Shown here piece after piece: positions 11,623 through 23,790 of a stretch of 64,000 nucleotides of DNA. The DNA comes from Nicotiana tabacum. Lineage: Eukaryota; Streptophyta; Magnoliopsida; Solanales; Solanaceae. The notes below the pieces were generated by a model. The model saw only the letters and a program-made list of their open reading frames with translations, searched no databases and had not been told where the DNA came from. Positions within the stretch are counted from its first letter, which is position 1; every line of letters begins with the position of its first letter. The translations under genes were made by a program, and so were the position numbers. The stretch covers positions 107,582,001 through 107,646,000 of the forward strand of contig NC_134102.1 in NCBI RefSeq assembly GCF_000715075.1, written 5' to 3'.

Positions 11623-13972
11623 TGAGCACCTAATATTTTACTATATTTGAATTTTTATCACTTTCTAATGTGTAAATATTTTTAGAAATTTAAAATATTT
11701 TTTTTAGCTTTGTTACATTTTTTTTATATAGGGTAAAAATTAAAAATAATTTAAAAGGTCAATTATTACTATTAAAATTATTTTTATTTTTATCTTTATT
11801 TTAAAATAAAATCAATTAAAAAAACGAAAAAAATAATTTTTTTAAAATTTAGGATTGGAATATAAAAAAAGGAAAAGTAGAAGTATGGAATTAAAAAATA
11901 AAAGTAAAAGTGGATGGAAATTGTTTAAAAACAAAAGTAAAAAAAAAGTGAAAAATTAAAAAAATAAAAGTAAAAGAATGTGTAAATTTAAAAAATAAAA
12001 AGTAAAAGAAAGTTGGAATTAAAAAATAAAAGTAAAGTTAGGTGAAATTTTCTTTTTAAAAAAAAGTAAGAGAAAGTGGAAATTAAAAAAAGAAAAGTAA
12101 AATAAGTGGAAAATAAAAAAAATAAAAGTGAAAATTTAAATATAATAAAAATAAAAGGTGGGAAGTTAAAAAATAAAATTAAAGTAAAGTGAGGATTTTT
12201 TTTTTTAAAGAAGAAAAATGGGAAGTGGTTTTTAATTAAAAAATAATAAAATAATTAAAAACAAATTTGAAAAAATTCAGAAATATTTTCTATAAATAGA
12301 AGAGAAAATGTGAGGAGAAGGAGAGAAAAAAAGAGAGGAGGGAATTGAGAGAATTTCTTTTTTTCTTCTACTCTAAGGGAATTTCTACTCGTGTCATTCT
12401 TTTTCCCTCTTTCTTTCAAAAAATCCAGCATTCATCACCCCATTTAAGACTCTGAAATACCCCAAATTCAAGCCTAAAAACACCCTTGAAGTATCCTAAT
12501 AAACGTAACAAGGTTCCGACTTTGTCTCTCCGTCTTCGTTGAGGTCTCTGGCGAGCCAGAGTCCGGTCAGATTTCCTTTCTTCATTTCATTCGATTACGT
12601 GAGAAGCTGTATCGAGATCTATTTCTTACTTTATCCTTGATTAATATAAAGGTTTGGATTTTTTTTTATTATAATGAGTATTTGAGTAAAATTTTATGGT
12701 TCATACTTATTGATTATTTGAGCATGTTTCTTTTCTTGTTCATAGTTAGCATAAATTAGTTTGTCATCTTTTGTTGGCTTAAAGCTTTAGCAAGAATATG
12801 TTTGTTTTCTTTTAATCTATAAACAATAATAGTTTTCCTCTTCTTGGTTAGTTTTTTTTAAATTTTTTAGCTATTTTCGGTGGATTAGTTTTATAGAATA
12901 TTTAGTTCTATGAATTAGTAAGGCATGGAACTTTTACTGTCATTATTTATTTAATATAATTTTAGAGAAGTAAAAATTCATGTTAGAGTAAATCAAGGTG
13001 CAAAAGGTAGTAATATATAAAGGGAATTAGGCCGTACGAACGTTGATGTGCCATGAAATAGTTTTGATATTAAGGAAGAATGGGCCATGGAATTTTCTGA
13101 TTTTAAAATTAGAAAGATCGGGCCTTTAGGAATTTTTGGGTCGGATGGTTTAAGTACTATGGCCCATGGTAATAAAATTCATAAGCTAGCTCATATTTCT
13201 TCCATAATAAATAATTGTAAATACTTTTCATAACTTAGTAAAGTAATTCATTTTGTAAATAATTCTAGTAATTAAATTTCATACTTCTAGTTCTACGCAA
13301 ATACATTTCATAACTCTTGACTTTACAATAATTTTCAAATTAGTTTAGGAAAAATAATTTATGAACACGGTAGTATATTTCAAGTGCGCTCTAAATTAAT
13401 CAAATCATCGTAGTTATGTACACGTTCGCGCGACACAATTATGATTTGCAAAATAGTTCAATATACGCGTTCACGCGACTTTGACTGAATAATCTTAATA
13501 ATAATAAAAGTGTTATCAATTGTGTAGACGCATGCGTAACATGATTTTTAATGTGCTAAACAAAATGAGTACACGTACGCATAACTCGTTTCAAGATAAT
13601 TCCATAATTACGAATAATCAAGCAATGAAAAGCGTTTTAAGGCAAAAGTGCATAAATTTTCCTAGAACATAAAATATCCAGAATTAGTTAAGCCAAGTAT
13701 AATTATTAAAGTGACCGTGCTAGAACCGCAGAATCCGGGAATGCCTAACACCTTCTCACGGGTTAACAGAATTCCTTACTCGGTCTTCTGTGTTCGCAGA
13801 CCATAATTCAGAGTCAAATTTTCTTAATTTGGGATTTAAAATAAATAGTGACTCGGAACAACGTAACTCAATAATTCCAAGTGGTGACTCTTAAAAAAAT
13901 AAAAATAAAAAAATCTCATTTCAATAATATCACTTAAATTGGAAAAACTCCCTATCCCTTGGGAAAAAGGAG
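11623..13972 (+). repeat. 5' LTR of element B
   Basis: It begins TGAGCACC after GGAAGGGTGG. It matches 34578-36946 closely, including TATAAATAGA at 12291-12300 and the CTCCGTCTTCGTTGAGGTCTC block at about 12521-12550. Its last bases are lost: where the 3' copy ends GAGGTGCGACA, this one reads GGAGGATGTTTT and passes straight into internal sequence, with no primer-binding site. The deletion that removed gag therefore also removed the LTR end. Confidence 0.82.
12291..12300 (+). promoter_or_regulatory. TATA box of element B 5' LTR
   Basis: TATAAATAGA occurs in the same context as in the other two LTRs of the family, followed by GAGAAAATGTGAGGAG and a pyrimidine-rich leader. Confidence 0.6.
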
Positions 13973-14991
13973 GATGTTTTACTTTTATTGTCTTACTTTG
14001 TGATGTAAACTCTTCTATCATTAAAAATTTTAAAAAAAATCAGATCAAATGAAATTAATATTTCATTGTCCAGGAATATCTCTTTTCTTAATCTTGTCAC
14101 CTTTCTTATTCTCTTTTCAGTTCTGTTAATGCAGATTTTAATAACATGATATGCTTGCGGACTTCATGCCCAGATCCTAAAACGCTGTCAGACCTCGAAA
14201 TAATGAATCAAGAAACAGAATGTGTTAAAGATAAGGCTTGTGAGAATATAAAAAAAGAATTGGAACAGCAGGCTTAAGCCAAGTCCGAATGAAATCGGAA
14301 GAAGTTAAAATTCCCTCTCTTCGGATCATTGTTGAAGTCGAGATTGAGGATAAAGATTGGTTCAAGAATCGATTGGAATAATTGACATTGATTGATGAAA
14401 AATGATTGGTCGCAGTTTTCCACGGGCAATTGTACCGACAAAGAATGGCTCGTGTATACAACAAGAAAGTGTGGCCCGGGAAATTTGAAATAGGACAACT
14501 CATTCTGAGACGTATCCTCCCACCTCATGAAGAAGCTAAATGAAATTGGCTCCAAATTGGAAAGGTCCATACATTGTAATGAGAGTACTGCCAAAAGAGA
14601 GCGTTGTACCTAGGAATCATCGAAGAAAATGTCCCTGAAACAACTGTTAACGCGGATGCAGTCAAAAGGTATTATGTTAGACCCTCTACGTAGCATTAAT
14701 GTTCTCTGATTGGGATGACGAAGGCTTTCATTCTCACTATCCAAACACTATCAACCCTTTGCTAACCCTTTTGAGCTGGTTACCTTTCTTTGATTACCCT
14801 CTTTGGAACCCGAAGATGTTATTAAAAAAAGATAAAGAAGAAGAAAAAGAAAACAAAATAAAAATCCAAACAAGTTCATGTTACTTGAACTATGTTTGAC
14901 TTGATTCCGAAAGGATATGTAGGCAGCCTCTCTCTAGGGTTCAATCACACCAAAACAAAAATCCACATTCCCCCAAAAGTGAAAACTGGGC
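13973..14991 (+). pseudogene. element B internal remnant: intron/RT start fused to integrase end
   Basis: The left part carries the same T-rich tract and CTTTTCAG acceptor (14103-14120) as the predicted intron of element A, then the start of the RT frame (TCATGCCCAGATCCTAAAAC, EIMNQE). At about 14296 it jumps to integrase C-terminal sequence (EVKIPSLRIIVE-like reading, then RILPPHEEAK and NWKGPYIV). About 2.85 kb of pol is missing relative to element A. It then passes into the GAACTACGT-type box (14868-14940) and is cut by the LTR insertion at 14992. Stops are present throughout. Confidence 0.75.
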
Positions 14992-16895
14992 TGTCACGAC
15001 CCAAAATCCATTAAAGGTCGTGATGGCGCCGGACACCGCTGTCAGGCAAGCCAAAAATAAATACTTAATTTAGTTCTCATTTTAATATTTGAAATCATAT
15101 TTTCCTTGCATTTAATAGTAAAAGATGAAAATTTCAAAATAAATGATAAAATTTTTAACAACTTCAATATAAAACAACTCATAATCACCCCAAAAACCGG
15201 TGTCACATGTGCATGTGTAAGATAAAAATACATCATCTGTCCGGAATACAAATTTGGACAGGAGAAATATAAATACTCTAAAGGAGACTCTGCCGGCTGT
15301 AGATCGTAATGTGGAATGCAGCTCACGTAAGTCCCCGCATGCATACACGCCTCTGCTCTCACAAGGCCACTAGTCACATATGTACCTACACAAAAATGTG
15401 CAACAAGTGTAGTATGAGTACGTAATCAACGTGTACCCAGTAAGTATCTAGCCTAACCCCGGAGAAGTAGTGATGAAGGGTCGACATCGACACTCACTAG
15501 TGGTCCAACAGTATCAAGCATAGTAAGGAGGTGAGCAAATATGAGGCAAAGTAAATAAATAAAATAAATAAGTGTAAATATGTGGTACAATTATCCTCCT
15601 TACAATAAGCTCAAGCTCTTAACTAGCAAATTCCTCCTCAACCGGAGTATATATATATATATAGATATAGTGGATGTCATCAAGTAGCTTACCATAATTC
15701 AAATCCGGAAATTTACCGATACACTGGCTTCTTGCCAAGTCTTACGCACGATTTCATGAAGATATGATATAGGGAATGCCGAGATGTACGGCCCGATATA
15801 ACATAATAGTAAAATTGTGCACAGCCGAGGGTCGAACTACCCGAACCGTATGATAAATCAATTAACCAGCTGAGGCGAACGGCCCGCTCCCATAAGAGTG
15901 TGGTACATAAATCCTACCAAGGCAAACGACCTAATCCCATAAGAAGTGAAATACAAATTCCTGCCGAGGCGAACGGCCCGATCCCATAAAAATAAGAAGC
16001 TTTGACTGGTCCTTGACCCCACTCACGAATAAACGTGTAAGTTATAATTTCTTTAACAAAAACCTTTTAATGAAGTATATATATCGCGGAAACATGCCGT
16101 AAGAGGAGCAGAATTATTCGGTGACTAATCATGAACTCGTGAAGTCTCTACAATAACGAGTCTAGCCTCAAGTAGTAATGTAAAACAGAGAAATTTAATA
16201 GGCGAGAGACTGCTCAAATAATACAACTATAGCATGATGTGAACCTAAGCCTACCCCGACAAAAACATGAATGTAGCTACGTACGGGCTCTCGTCACCTC
16301 GCGCATACGCAGTTCCCACAACAAGTAGCACACATCAATATACAACACCTAGGGGTAATTTCCTCCTCACAGTGTTAGACAGGAGACTTACCTCGCTCTG
16401 AAATTCTATAACCAGCTACAAAGCCTCTCTAACACCTCAAACTGATTCCCGCCGATCCAAAACTAGTCAAATAAGATGCAGCCCAATAAAAATATACTCT
16501 AATATTCATAATTAATCAATTTATAACAACTTCCAACTCTGCTCGAAAAATTGATAAAGCAACCCTCGAGCCCACGTGCCCGTATTCCGAAATTTGAAGA
16601 TAAACACTACCCATAACATTACAACTCAAATATATAATTTATTCCCAATTCCATGCCCAATTTCGTGGTCAAAATCCAAAAATACCAATTTCTAGGTTTT
16701 TCTTCAAACTTCTAAATTTCTACAAATTTTCATGTCTTAATCCATGTATAAACTTGTATTTAACTCACAACAAGAAGAAATCACTTACCTCTTGATGATG
16801 ATGGAACCCCCTCTCAAGAAACTCTCAAAAATCGCCTAAGTCCAAGTGGGAAATGAGAGAAATGAGCTAAGTCTCGGAATAAAAGCCCTTGGCAG

Positions 16896-17098
16896 ATGTC
16901 GCATTTGCGACAGGGGGTTCGCAAATGCGAAGAAAGCATCGCAAATGCGACCCGCAAATGCGAACTCTTCAGGCTTCGCAAAAGCGACCATATTGTCGCA
17001 AATGAGATCCGTTCCCTCAGCAGCCCAAGTTCGCAAATGCGAACACTGCCTCGCAAATGCGATGGTCGCATTTGCGACCAAAACATCACAATTGTGAT
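16896..17098. repeat. CpG-rich palindrome cluster (TCGCAAATGCGA type)
   Basis: About ten copies of the palindrome TCGCAAATGCGA or its halves (GCATTTGCGA, CGCAAATGCGA) lie in 200 bp, separated by 5-20 bp spacers. They sit in the same relative position as the other CpG modules in this LTR group. The open reading frames on both strands here are by-products of the palindromes. Confidence 0.85.
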
Positions 17099-17882
17099 CA
17101 TACCAGAACCAACAATCCAACTTCTTAACAAAACACTCCGAAGCCACTCCGAAACTCACCCGAGCCCTCGGGGCTCCAAACCAAATACCCACACAAGTCT
17201 ACAAACATAACACAAACATGCTCGAGGACTCAAATAACATCAAACAACGTCGAATTCATAAATCGCACCCCATTCCAAGCTTAATGAACTTTAGAACTTC
17301 AAACTTCTACATTCGATGCCGGAACCTATCAAATCACGTCTGATTGACCTCAAATTTTGAACACAAGTCATAATTGACATTACGAACCTACTCCAACTTC
17401 CGGAATCGAAATCCGACCCTAATATCAAAAAGTTCACTCCCGGTCAAACTTTTCAAAAATCTTCAAATTCCAGCTTTCGCCAAATGACCTCAAAATGACC
17501 TACGGGCCTCCAAATCCACATCTGGACACGCTCCCAACACCAGAATCACCATACGGAGCTATTCCCAAACTCGGAATCCCAAACGGACATCAATAACATT
17601 GAAATGCACTTCAACCCAAATTTAGAAAAAATTTCCAAAAATGCCAACTTCCATAATATGCACCGCAACGCTCACGGGTCATCCAAAACCCACTCCGGGC
17701 ATATTCCTAAGTCCAAAATCATCATACGAACATGTTGGAACCTTCAAATCCCGATTCCAAGGTCGTCTACTCAAAAATCACACTTTAGTCAATTCCTCCA
17801 ACTTAAGGCTTCCGAAATTAGAATTTTCTTTCCAAATCAACTCTCAATTTCCCGAAATTAAATTCCAACCACGTGTACAAGT

Positions 17883-17887
17883 CATAA
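17883..17887. repeat. 5-bp target site duplication CATAA (left)
   Basis: CATAA directly precedes TGTCATGACCC and is repeated at 28033-28037 directly after GGGTCATTACA. This marks the two ends of the nested chromovirus insertion. Confidence 0.9.
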
Positions 17888-20216
17888 TGTCATGACCCAA
17901 TTTCACCTATAGGTCATTATGGAGCACAACACTATAGCTAGGCAAGCCAACTAATAAATTAAACATATATCGATAAAATTTAAATCCAAGAAAAATATAA
18001 GACACCAAATTCTATCAATGTGTGTGCCAAGACCTGGTGTCATAAGTGTATGAGCATCTAGTAGATTATACAAAACCACTAATACCATCCGAAATAAAAA
18101 TAGACAGAATAAAAAATACAAGGAGAGACATTGATAGTTGCAGAACGGCTCAGAAAGGCAGCTCACCACTATGCTCCTGGATAACGTGGGTGTAAGACGA
18201 TAGGTCCCCCACTAGTACTTGCCTCAGGTCCTGCAAAAAAAGTGCAGCAAGTGTAGTATGAGTACGTAAACAACGTGTACCTAGTGAGTATCAAGCCTAA
18301 TCTCGAAGTGGTAGAGACGAGATGATCGACTTTGACACTCACTATTGGTCAATAATAATAATTATAATAAAACTAGAATATTTAGATCAGCATGATTCAC
18401 ATAATATAACAATAATTTATTTAACCAGCATAAATAATTAAATTCCTTCAATTTCAATAAATTTCCAAATTTATCAATTAGTCTCATTTACAGGAATAAC
18501 AATAATCCCTTAATAAGTAGGAATAATAATTCATTAAATTTCAAAGATTTACAATTTATCAATTAGCTTCACAAGCTGCAATAAACTATCAAAGTATCGT
18601 ATAATTATTATTATTATTAAGCACGATTTCTGCCGAGGTCGTACGGCCCGATCCAGAGTTTCGTGTATACTGCTGAGTGACGTGCGACACAATCCAGAGA
18701 TGCATCTATCCTGCCGACGCGCTCGGCCCGCTCCACAAGATAGGAGGACAATTTTCTTATGTACCTCCAGAATGAGAGTATATTTATTATAATATAAATT
18801 CAGGAGGAAGAATAATTTCTCTTAATAATTAATTAATTTAAACAGAAAAATCAAGTATAAGAGATTTTCCATCCTTTAATATTTTCATCTAACAATTCAC
18901 ATTATATATATAAATATATCAAATAATATTAATTAAACAAGGAATACAATTTACACAAGTAATTCATGCTTTGAGTCCTAAACTACCCAGACTTTAGCAT
19001 TAATAGTAGCTACGCACGGACTCTCGTCACCTCGTGCGTACGTAGCCCCCGCAATTATCAATAATTATTCAATTTAATCCTTATGAAGTAATTTCCCCCT
19101 CACAGGATTAGACAAGAGACTTACCTCGATTTGCTCCAATTTAATCCACTAGAAGGCCTTTTCCACAATTATCCAACTCTGTTTGGCTCGAATCCCGTTG
19201 TTTTCTCTGAAAATCTCCCAAAAACCATCCAAATCCGAGCTCCAAATCGTTAAAATTTTTTAGAATTTAAACTCTCTGCCCAGTGATTTCTTCTACGCGA
19301 TCGCGAACTTCCTCACGCGATCGCGTAGCACAAATTTTACTGCCCAAACATTAACCCTACGCAATCGCGGAAAATCCCATGCGATCACGAATTACAGTCT
19401 CCGCAAGCCTACGCGATCGCGAGCCTCCTCACGCTATCGCGAAGCATTAAGCGTGTGGCCCAGCTCCTCCCCAGTTTCCCATACGCGATCACAAATAATG
19501 ACACGCGATCGTGATGCACAAGCTGGCCTAACCTGCGCGATCGCAAACGTGCCCATGCGATCGCATAGAACGAATTTCCAGCTGCCCAAAATAAGCCTAT
19601 ACGATCGCAACCCCATTCACGCGATTGCTAGAACAAATCCACCTTTGTCCAAATTACTCTACGCGATCGCAGACCATCTTACGCGATCGCATATAAGGAA
19701 ATCAGAAGAAAATACCAGCACTTATCAGCAGTCTCCCAAAGGCCAAAAGTGATCCGTTAGAATCAAGTCCGATTGACCTCAAATTTTGAACACAAGTCAT
19801 AAATGACATAATAGAGCTATAAAAATTTTTGGTACTGGATTCCGGCCCTGATATCAAAAAGTCAACTCCCTGGTCAAACTTCCAAACTTAAATTCCTATT
19901 TTAGCCATTTCAAGCCTAATTTAACTACGGATTTCCAAATAAAATTCTGAACACGCTCCTAAGTCCAAAATCACCATACGGAGCTGTTGGAATCGTCAAA
20001 ATTCTATTCCGAGGTCATTTTCTTAAAATGTTGACAGAAGTCAAACTTGGCCTTTAAAGCCAACTTAAGGAACCAAGTGTTCCAATTTCAACCCAAACAC
20101 TTCCAAATCCCGAACCAACTATCTCCGCAACTCATAAATCATTAAAAGCACATACATGAGGTTTTATTTTAGGGAACGGGGTTCTAAAAGTTAAAATGAC
20201 CAGTTGGGTCATTACA
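17888..20216 (-). repeat. 3' LTR of the nested chromovirus
   Basis: It has TG..CA ends (TGTCATGACCC to GGGTCATTACA). It is nearly colinear with 25382-27815, but lacks about 175 bp present there at 27171-27358 (the CTCACCCGAGCCCCTCGG segment) and carries additional sequence near 19500-19560. Modules are an ACGCGATCGCG cluster (19297-19697), a donor-like GAGGTAAGTCTCTTGTCTAA near 19110-19127, a hairpin box (19007-19050), CGGCCCGATC units (18630-18740) and an acceptor-like TTTTTTGCAG at 18231. The predicted minus-strand intron is 18231-19124. Confidence 0.88.
19297..19697. repeat. CpG-rich palindrome cluster (ACGCGATCGCGT type), 3' LTR
   Basis: About sixteen copies of CGCGATCGCG or one-base variants occur in pairs separated by 10-30 bp of unlike spacer, typically TACGCGATCGC..spacer..CACGCGATCGC. 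Several copies show C-to-T or G-to-A changes at CpG, as expected of methylated DNA. Confidence 0.88.
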
Positions 20217-20439
20217 TTCTCCACCTCTTAAACAAACGTTCGTCCTCGAACGGGTTTAGAATTGTACCTGGAGTACTGAATAAATGTGGATATCTGCTCC
20301 GCATGTCTTCCTCGGCCTCCCAAGTCGCTTCCTCTATTGGTTGGCCCCTCCACTGGACTTTTACTACGGAAATCCTCTTGGACCTTAACTGGAAAACTTG
20401 TTTATCCACAATGGCAACTGGTTCTTCTTCATAGCCCAA
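20212..20439 (-). pseudogene. nested chromovirus: chromodomain at integrase C-terminus
   Basis: The chromodomain tethers integrase to marked chromatin. The block VKVQWRGQPIEEATWEAEED has the aromatic/acidic pattern of plant chromovirus chromodomains, and it is followed by the family tail NPFEDERLFKRWRM. A stop separates it from the rest of integrase at about 20440-20450. The ATG at 20439 is internal to the family reading frame. The tail reaches to within a few bases of the LTR at 20216. Confidence 0.85.
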
Positions 20440-20451
20440 ACTATTATCTAG

Positions 20452-20715
20452 TTAAACTCTGCTAAAGTCTAACACATGTGATAGGTCGGCATGATACTTC
20501 CGGAGCATAGATGCATGGAAAACCAGATGAACTCCCGATAGACTGGGAGGCAATGCAAGCTCATAAGCAACCTCCCCAACTCGTCTCAACACCTCAAATG
20601 GGCCTATAAACCTTGGGCTCAACTTTCCCTTCTTCCCGAATCTCATGATTCCTTTCATCGGCGAAACTTTCAAGAGAACTTTTTCACCTACCATAAATGA
20701 TAAATCACGTGCTTT
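20452..20715 (-). pseudogene. nested chromovirus: integrase C-terminal GPF/Y domain
   Basis: The block [20 protein letters not shown], followed by [26 protein letters not shown], is the SH3-like GPF/Y domain of chromovirus integrases, which helps bind DNA. Then comes [16 protein letters not shown] stop at about 20713-20715 cuts it from the integrase core. Confidence 0.85.
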
Positions 20716-22548
20716 CTAATCCGCGTAACTCTTCTGTCTGGACTGTGCTGTACGAAGTCGCTCCTGAATCAACTTTACCTTTTCCAAGGCATTTTTCACC
20801 AAATCAGTACCATATAATTTAGCCTCATCGGGCTCAAACCACCTAATGGGCGAACGACATCGTCGACCATATAAAGCCTCAAATAGAGCCATCTTGATGT
20901 TAGATTGGTAACTGTTATTATAAGAAAACTCGACCAAAGGCAAGAAACGATCCCACTGGCCTCCGAAGTCAATCACACATGCCCTGAGCATATCCTCCAA
21001 AATTTGAATTATCCGCACTGACTGCCCGTCAGTCTGCGGATGAAAGGTTGTACTAAGCTCTACACGGGTCCCAAACTCACTCTGTACTGCTCTCCAGAAA
21101 TGTGAAGTAAACTGAGGACCTCTATCTGATATGATGGAAATTGGCACACCGTGCAACCGAAATATTTCCTGAATATAAATCTGGGCCAACCTCTCTGAAG
21201 TATACATAGTCACAACAGGAATAAAATGTGCCGACTTGGTCAACCTGTCAACAATGACCCAAACTGCATCAAACTTATGCAAGGTCCGCGGCAATCCAAC
21301 TACAAAGTCCATAGTGATGCGTTCCCATTTCCACTCCGGTATAGTCATCTGCTGAAGTAGGCCACCTGGCCTCTGGTGCTCATATTTAACCTGCTGACAA
21401 TTTAGACACCTAGCTACATGCGCAGCAATGTCCTTTTTCATTCGTCGCCACCAATAATGATGCCTCAGGTCACGATACATCTTCGTAGCACCTGGATGAA
21501 TAGAATACCAAGAACTGTGTGCCTCCTCTAGGATCTTTCTCCTCAGTCCATCCACATTAGGGACACATAGACGATCCTGGAGTCGTAGAATGCCATCCAC
21601 TCCAATAGTAATTTCCTTGGCACCACCCTGTAGTACCGTTTCTCGAAGAACCATTAAGTGTATATCATTATACTGTCGAGCCTTGATCTGTTCAAATAGT
21701 GAAGACTGAGCTACAACACATGCAAGAACTCGGCTGGGCTCTGAAATATCCAGCCGCACAAGTCTGTTGGCCAAGGACTGAATATCCAAAGCTACTGGCC
21801 TTTCCTCTGCTGAAATGAAAGCCAAACTACCCATACTCTCCGCCTTTCTACTCAAGGCGTCTGCAACCACATTTGCTTTACCCGGATGGTATAGGATAGT
21901 AATATCATAATCTTTCAGTAATTCCAGCCATCTGCGCTGCCTCAAATTTAGGTCCCTCTGCTTGAACAAATGCTGCAAACTGCGATGATCAGTGTAAACT
22001 TCACAAGACATCCCATAAAGATAATGCCTCCAAATCTTAAGAGCGTGAACAATCGCAACTAACTCCAAATCATGTACTGGATAAGTCTTCTCGTGGGACT
22101 TCAGCTGACGTGAAGCATATGCAATAACTCGCCCTTTCTGCATCAATACACAACACAAGCCAACGTGTAAAGCGTCGCAATACACTGTATACATTCCCGA
22201 ATCGGAAGGCAACACTAACACTAGTGTTGTAGTCAATGCTGTCTTGAGCTTCTGAAAGCTCACTTCACAATCATCAGACCATCGGAACGGATCACCCTTC
22301 TGGGTTAATTTGGTCAAAGGTGCTGCAATAGATGAAAAACTCTCCACGAACCGACGATAATAACCTGCTAAACCCAGAAAACTCCTGATCTCAGTCGCCG
22401 AAGTGGGACGATGCCAATTCTTAACTGCCTCAATCTTTTTGGGATCAACCTTAATACCCTCGCCCAATACAATATGCCCCAAAACTGCTACAGACTCTAG
22501 CCAGAACTCATATTTGGAAAACTTAGCATATAGTTTTTGTTCCCGCAA
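20716..22548 (-). pseudogene. nested chromovirus: RT thumb, RNase H and integrase core
   Basis: This is the longest surviving frame (610 codons) but only part of the polyprotein. In order it shows the RT thumb ([19 protein letters not shown], residues about 58-76), RNase H (YTVYCDAL with a catalytic Asp, [20 protein letters not shown]), the integrase zinc finger ([20 protein letters not shown] to CLNCQQVK) and the core ([26 protein letters not shown]). The third catalytic residue is lost: the family DGQSE reads DGQSV here. RNase H also has ALH after the Asp where Ser is usual. The ATG at 22548 is not the real start; the frame is cut by a TAG just upstream (CAG in the family). Confidence 0.88.
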
Positions 22549-23058
22549 CCTCTAAAGCACCACTCTCATATGCTGCTCGTGCTCCTCCTTACTGCGTGGG
22601 TAAATCAAGATGTCATCAATGAAGACAATGACAAACGAATAAATATATGGCCTGAATACCCTGTTCATCAAATTCATAAACGCTGTCGGGGCATTAGTTA
22701 AACGGAAGGACATCACTAGAAACTCATAATGACCATATCTAGTCCGAAAATCAGTCTTCGGAACATCCGAATCCCGAATCTTCAACTGATGGTACCCCGA
22801 CCTCAAGTCGATCTTAGAGAACACCCTAGCACCCTACAACTAGTCAAATAGATCATCAATACATGGCAACGGGTACTTGTTCTTAATAGTGACTATGTTA
22901 AATTGGTGATAATCAATACGCATTCGCATTGTTCTATCCTTCTTCTTCACAAATAATACTGGTGCACCCCAAGGCGATACACTCGGTCTGACAAACCCAT
23001 TGGCTAGTAACTCTTCAAGCTGTTCTTTCAATTCTCTCAATTCTTTCGGAGCCATGCA
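22549..23058 (-). pseudogene. nested chromovirus: RT palm and fingers
   Basis: Two frames, 22840-23055 and 22552-22824, are separated by two adjacent TAG codons where the family has Gln. Visible blocks are [55 protein letters not shown] and the catalytic FIDD (about 22610-22625). The polymerase aspartates are therefore intact although the frame is not. One more stop near 22549 divides this part from the thumb. Confidence 0.87.
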
Positions 23059-23790
23059 TTACGGTGGGATAGATATATGCTGGGTATCTGGAGCCAAGTC
23101 CATACAGAAATCAATATCACGATCATGTGGCATACCTAGAAGATCTGAAGGGAATACATCGGAGAACTCCCGAACTACAGGCACTGAATCAATAGCCGGA
23201 GTCTCTGCAATAGTATCCCGAACATAAGCTAGATAAGCTAAACAACCCTTCTCAACCATGTGTTGAGCCTTCATAAAAGAAATAACCCGATTAAATGAAC
23301 TAACAGATGAACCCTTCCACTCCAGCCTAGGCAATGCTGGAATAGCCAAGGTAACAGTTTTGGCATGACAATCTAGAATAGTATGATATGGAGATAACCA
23401 GTCCATACCCAGGATAATTTCAAAATCGATCATCTCGAGCAATAGGAGATCTGCTCTAGATTCATAACCACAGAATGTAATAATACAGGATCGGTAGATC
23501 TGGTTCACAATAACATAATCGCCCACGGGAGTGGACACATAAATAGGAGTACTCAAGGACTCATAAGAAACACCCAGGAATGGAGCGAATAGAGATGACA
23601 CATATGAATACATAGATCCTGGATCAAATAATACTGAGGCATCTTTGCCGCAAATAGAAATAATACATGTAATCACGACATCTGAGGCCTCTACATCTGG
23701 TCTAGCCGGAAAAGCATAGAACCAAGCTGGAGCGCCAACTGGCTGGCCTCCGCCTGACTGACCCCCACCTCTAGGACGAACCCTACCCAC
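23059..23790 (-). pseudogene. nested chromovirus: aspartic protease
   Basis: The active-site block reads KDASVLFDPGSMYSYVSS, keeping the catalytic Asp but with Pro where Thr or Ser is usual. The second half contains LLLLEMIDFEIILGMDWL, the family hydrophobic strand and ILGMDWL motif. It is followed by the linker to RT (VVREFSDVFPSDLLGMP, about 23160-23115). The frame is open for 243 codons but starts and ends at stops. Confidence 0.87.

Larger units (their letters stand above)
14992..17887 (-). repeat. Tekay-like solo LTR, main part (continues at 28038-28116)
   Basis: In sense (minus) orientation this LTR starts at 28116 (TGTAACGACC), is interrupted by the chromovirus 17888-28032, and ends at 14992 (GGGTCGTGACA). 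It is homologous to the LTR at 58683-61626: their ends share GACCCAAAATCCA and CAGGCAAGCC. No internal region follows, so it is a solo LTR inside element B. It contains a TCGCAAATGCGA cluster (16896-17098), a donor-like GAGGTAAGTCTCC at 16383-16394, an imperfect hairpin with CTCGTCACCT (16273-16312), GGCGAACGGCCCG units (15770-16000) and an acceptor-like TGTGTAG at 15386. The predicted minus-strand intron is 15386-16391. No clear target duplication was found. Confidence 0.75.

Noticed and set aside
16814..17210. Overlapping 83-118 codon frames on both strands
   Set aside because: Produced by CpG palindromes that avoid stops in several frames; no domain.
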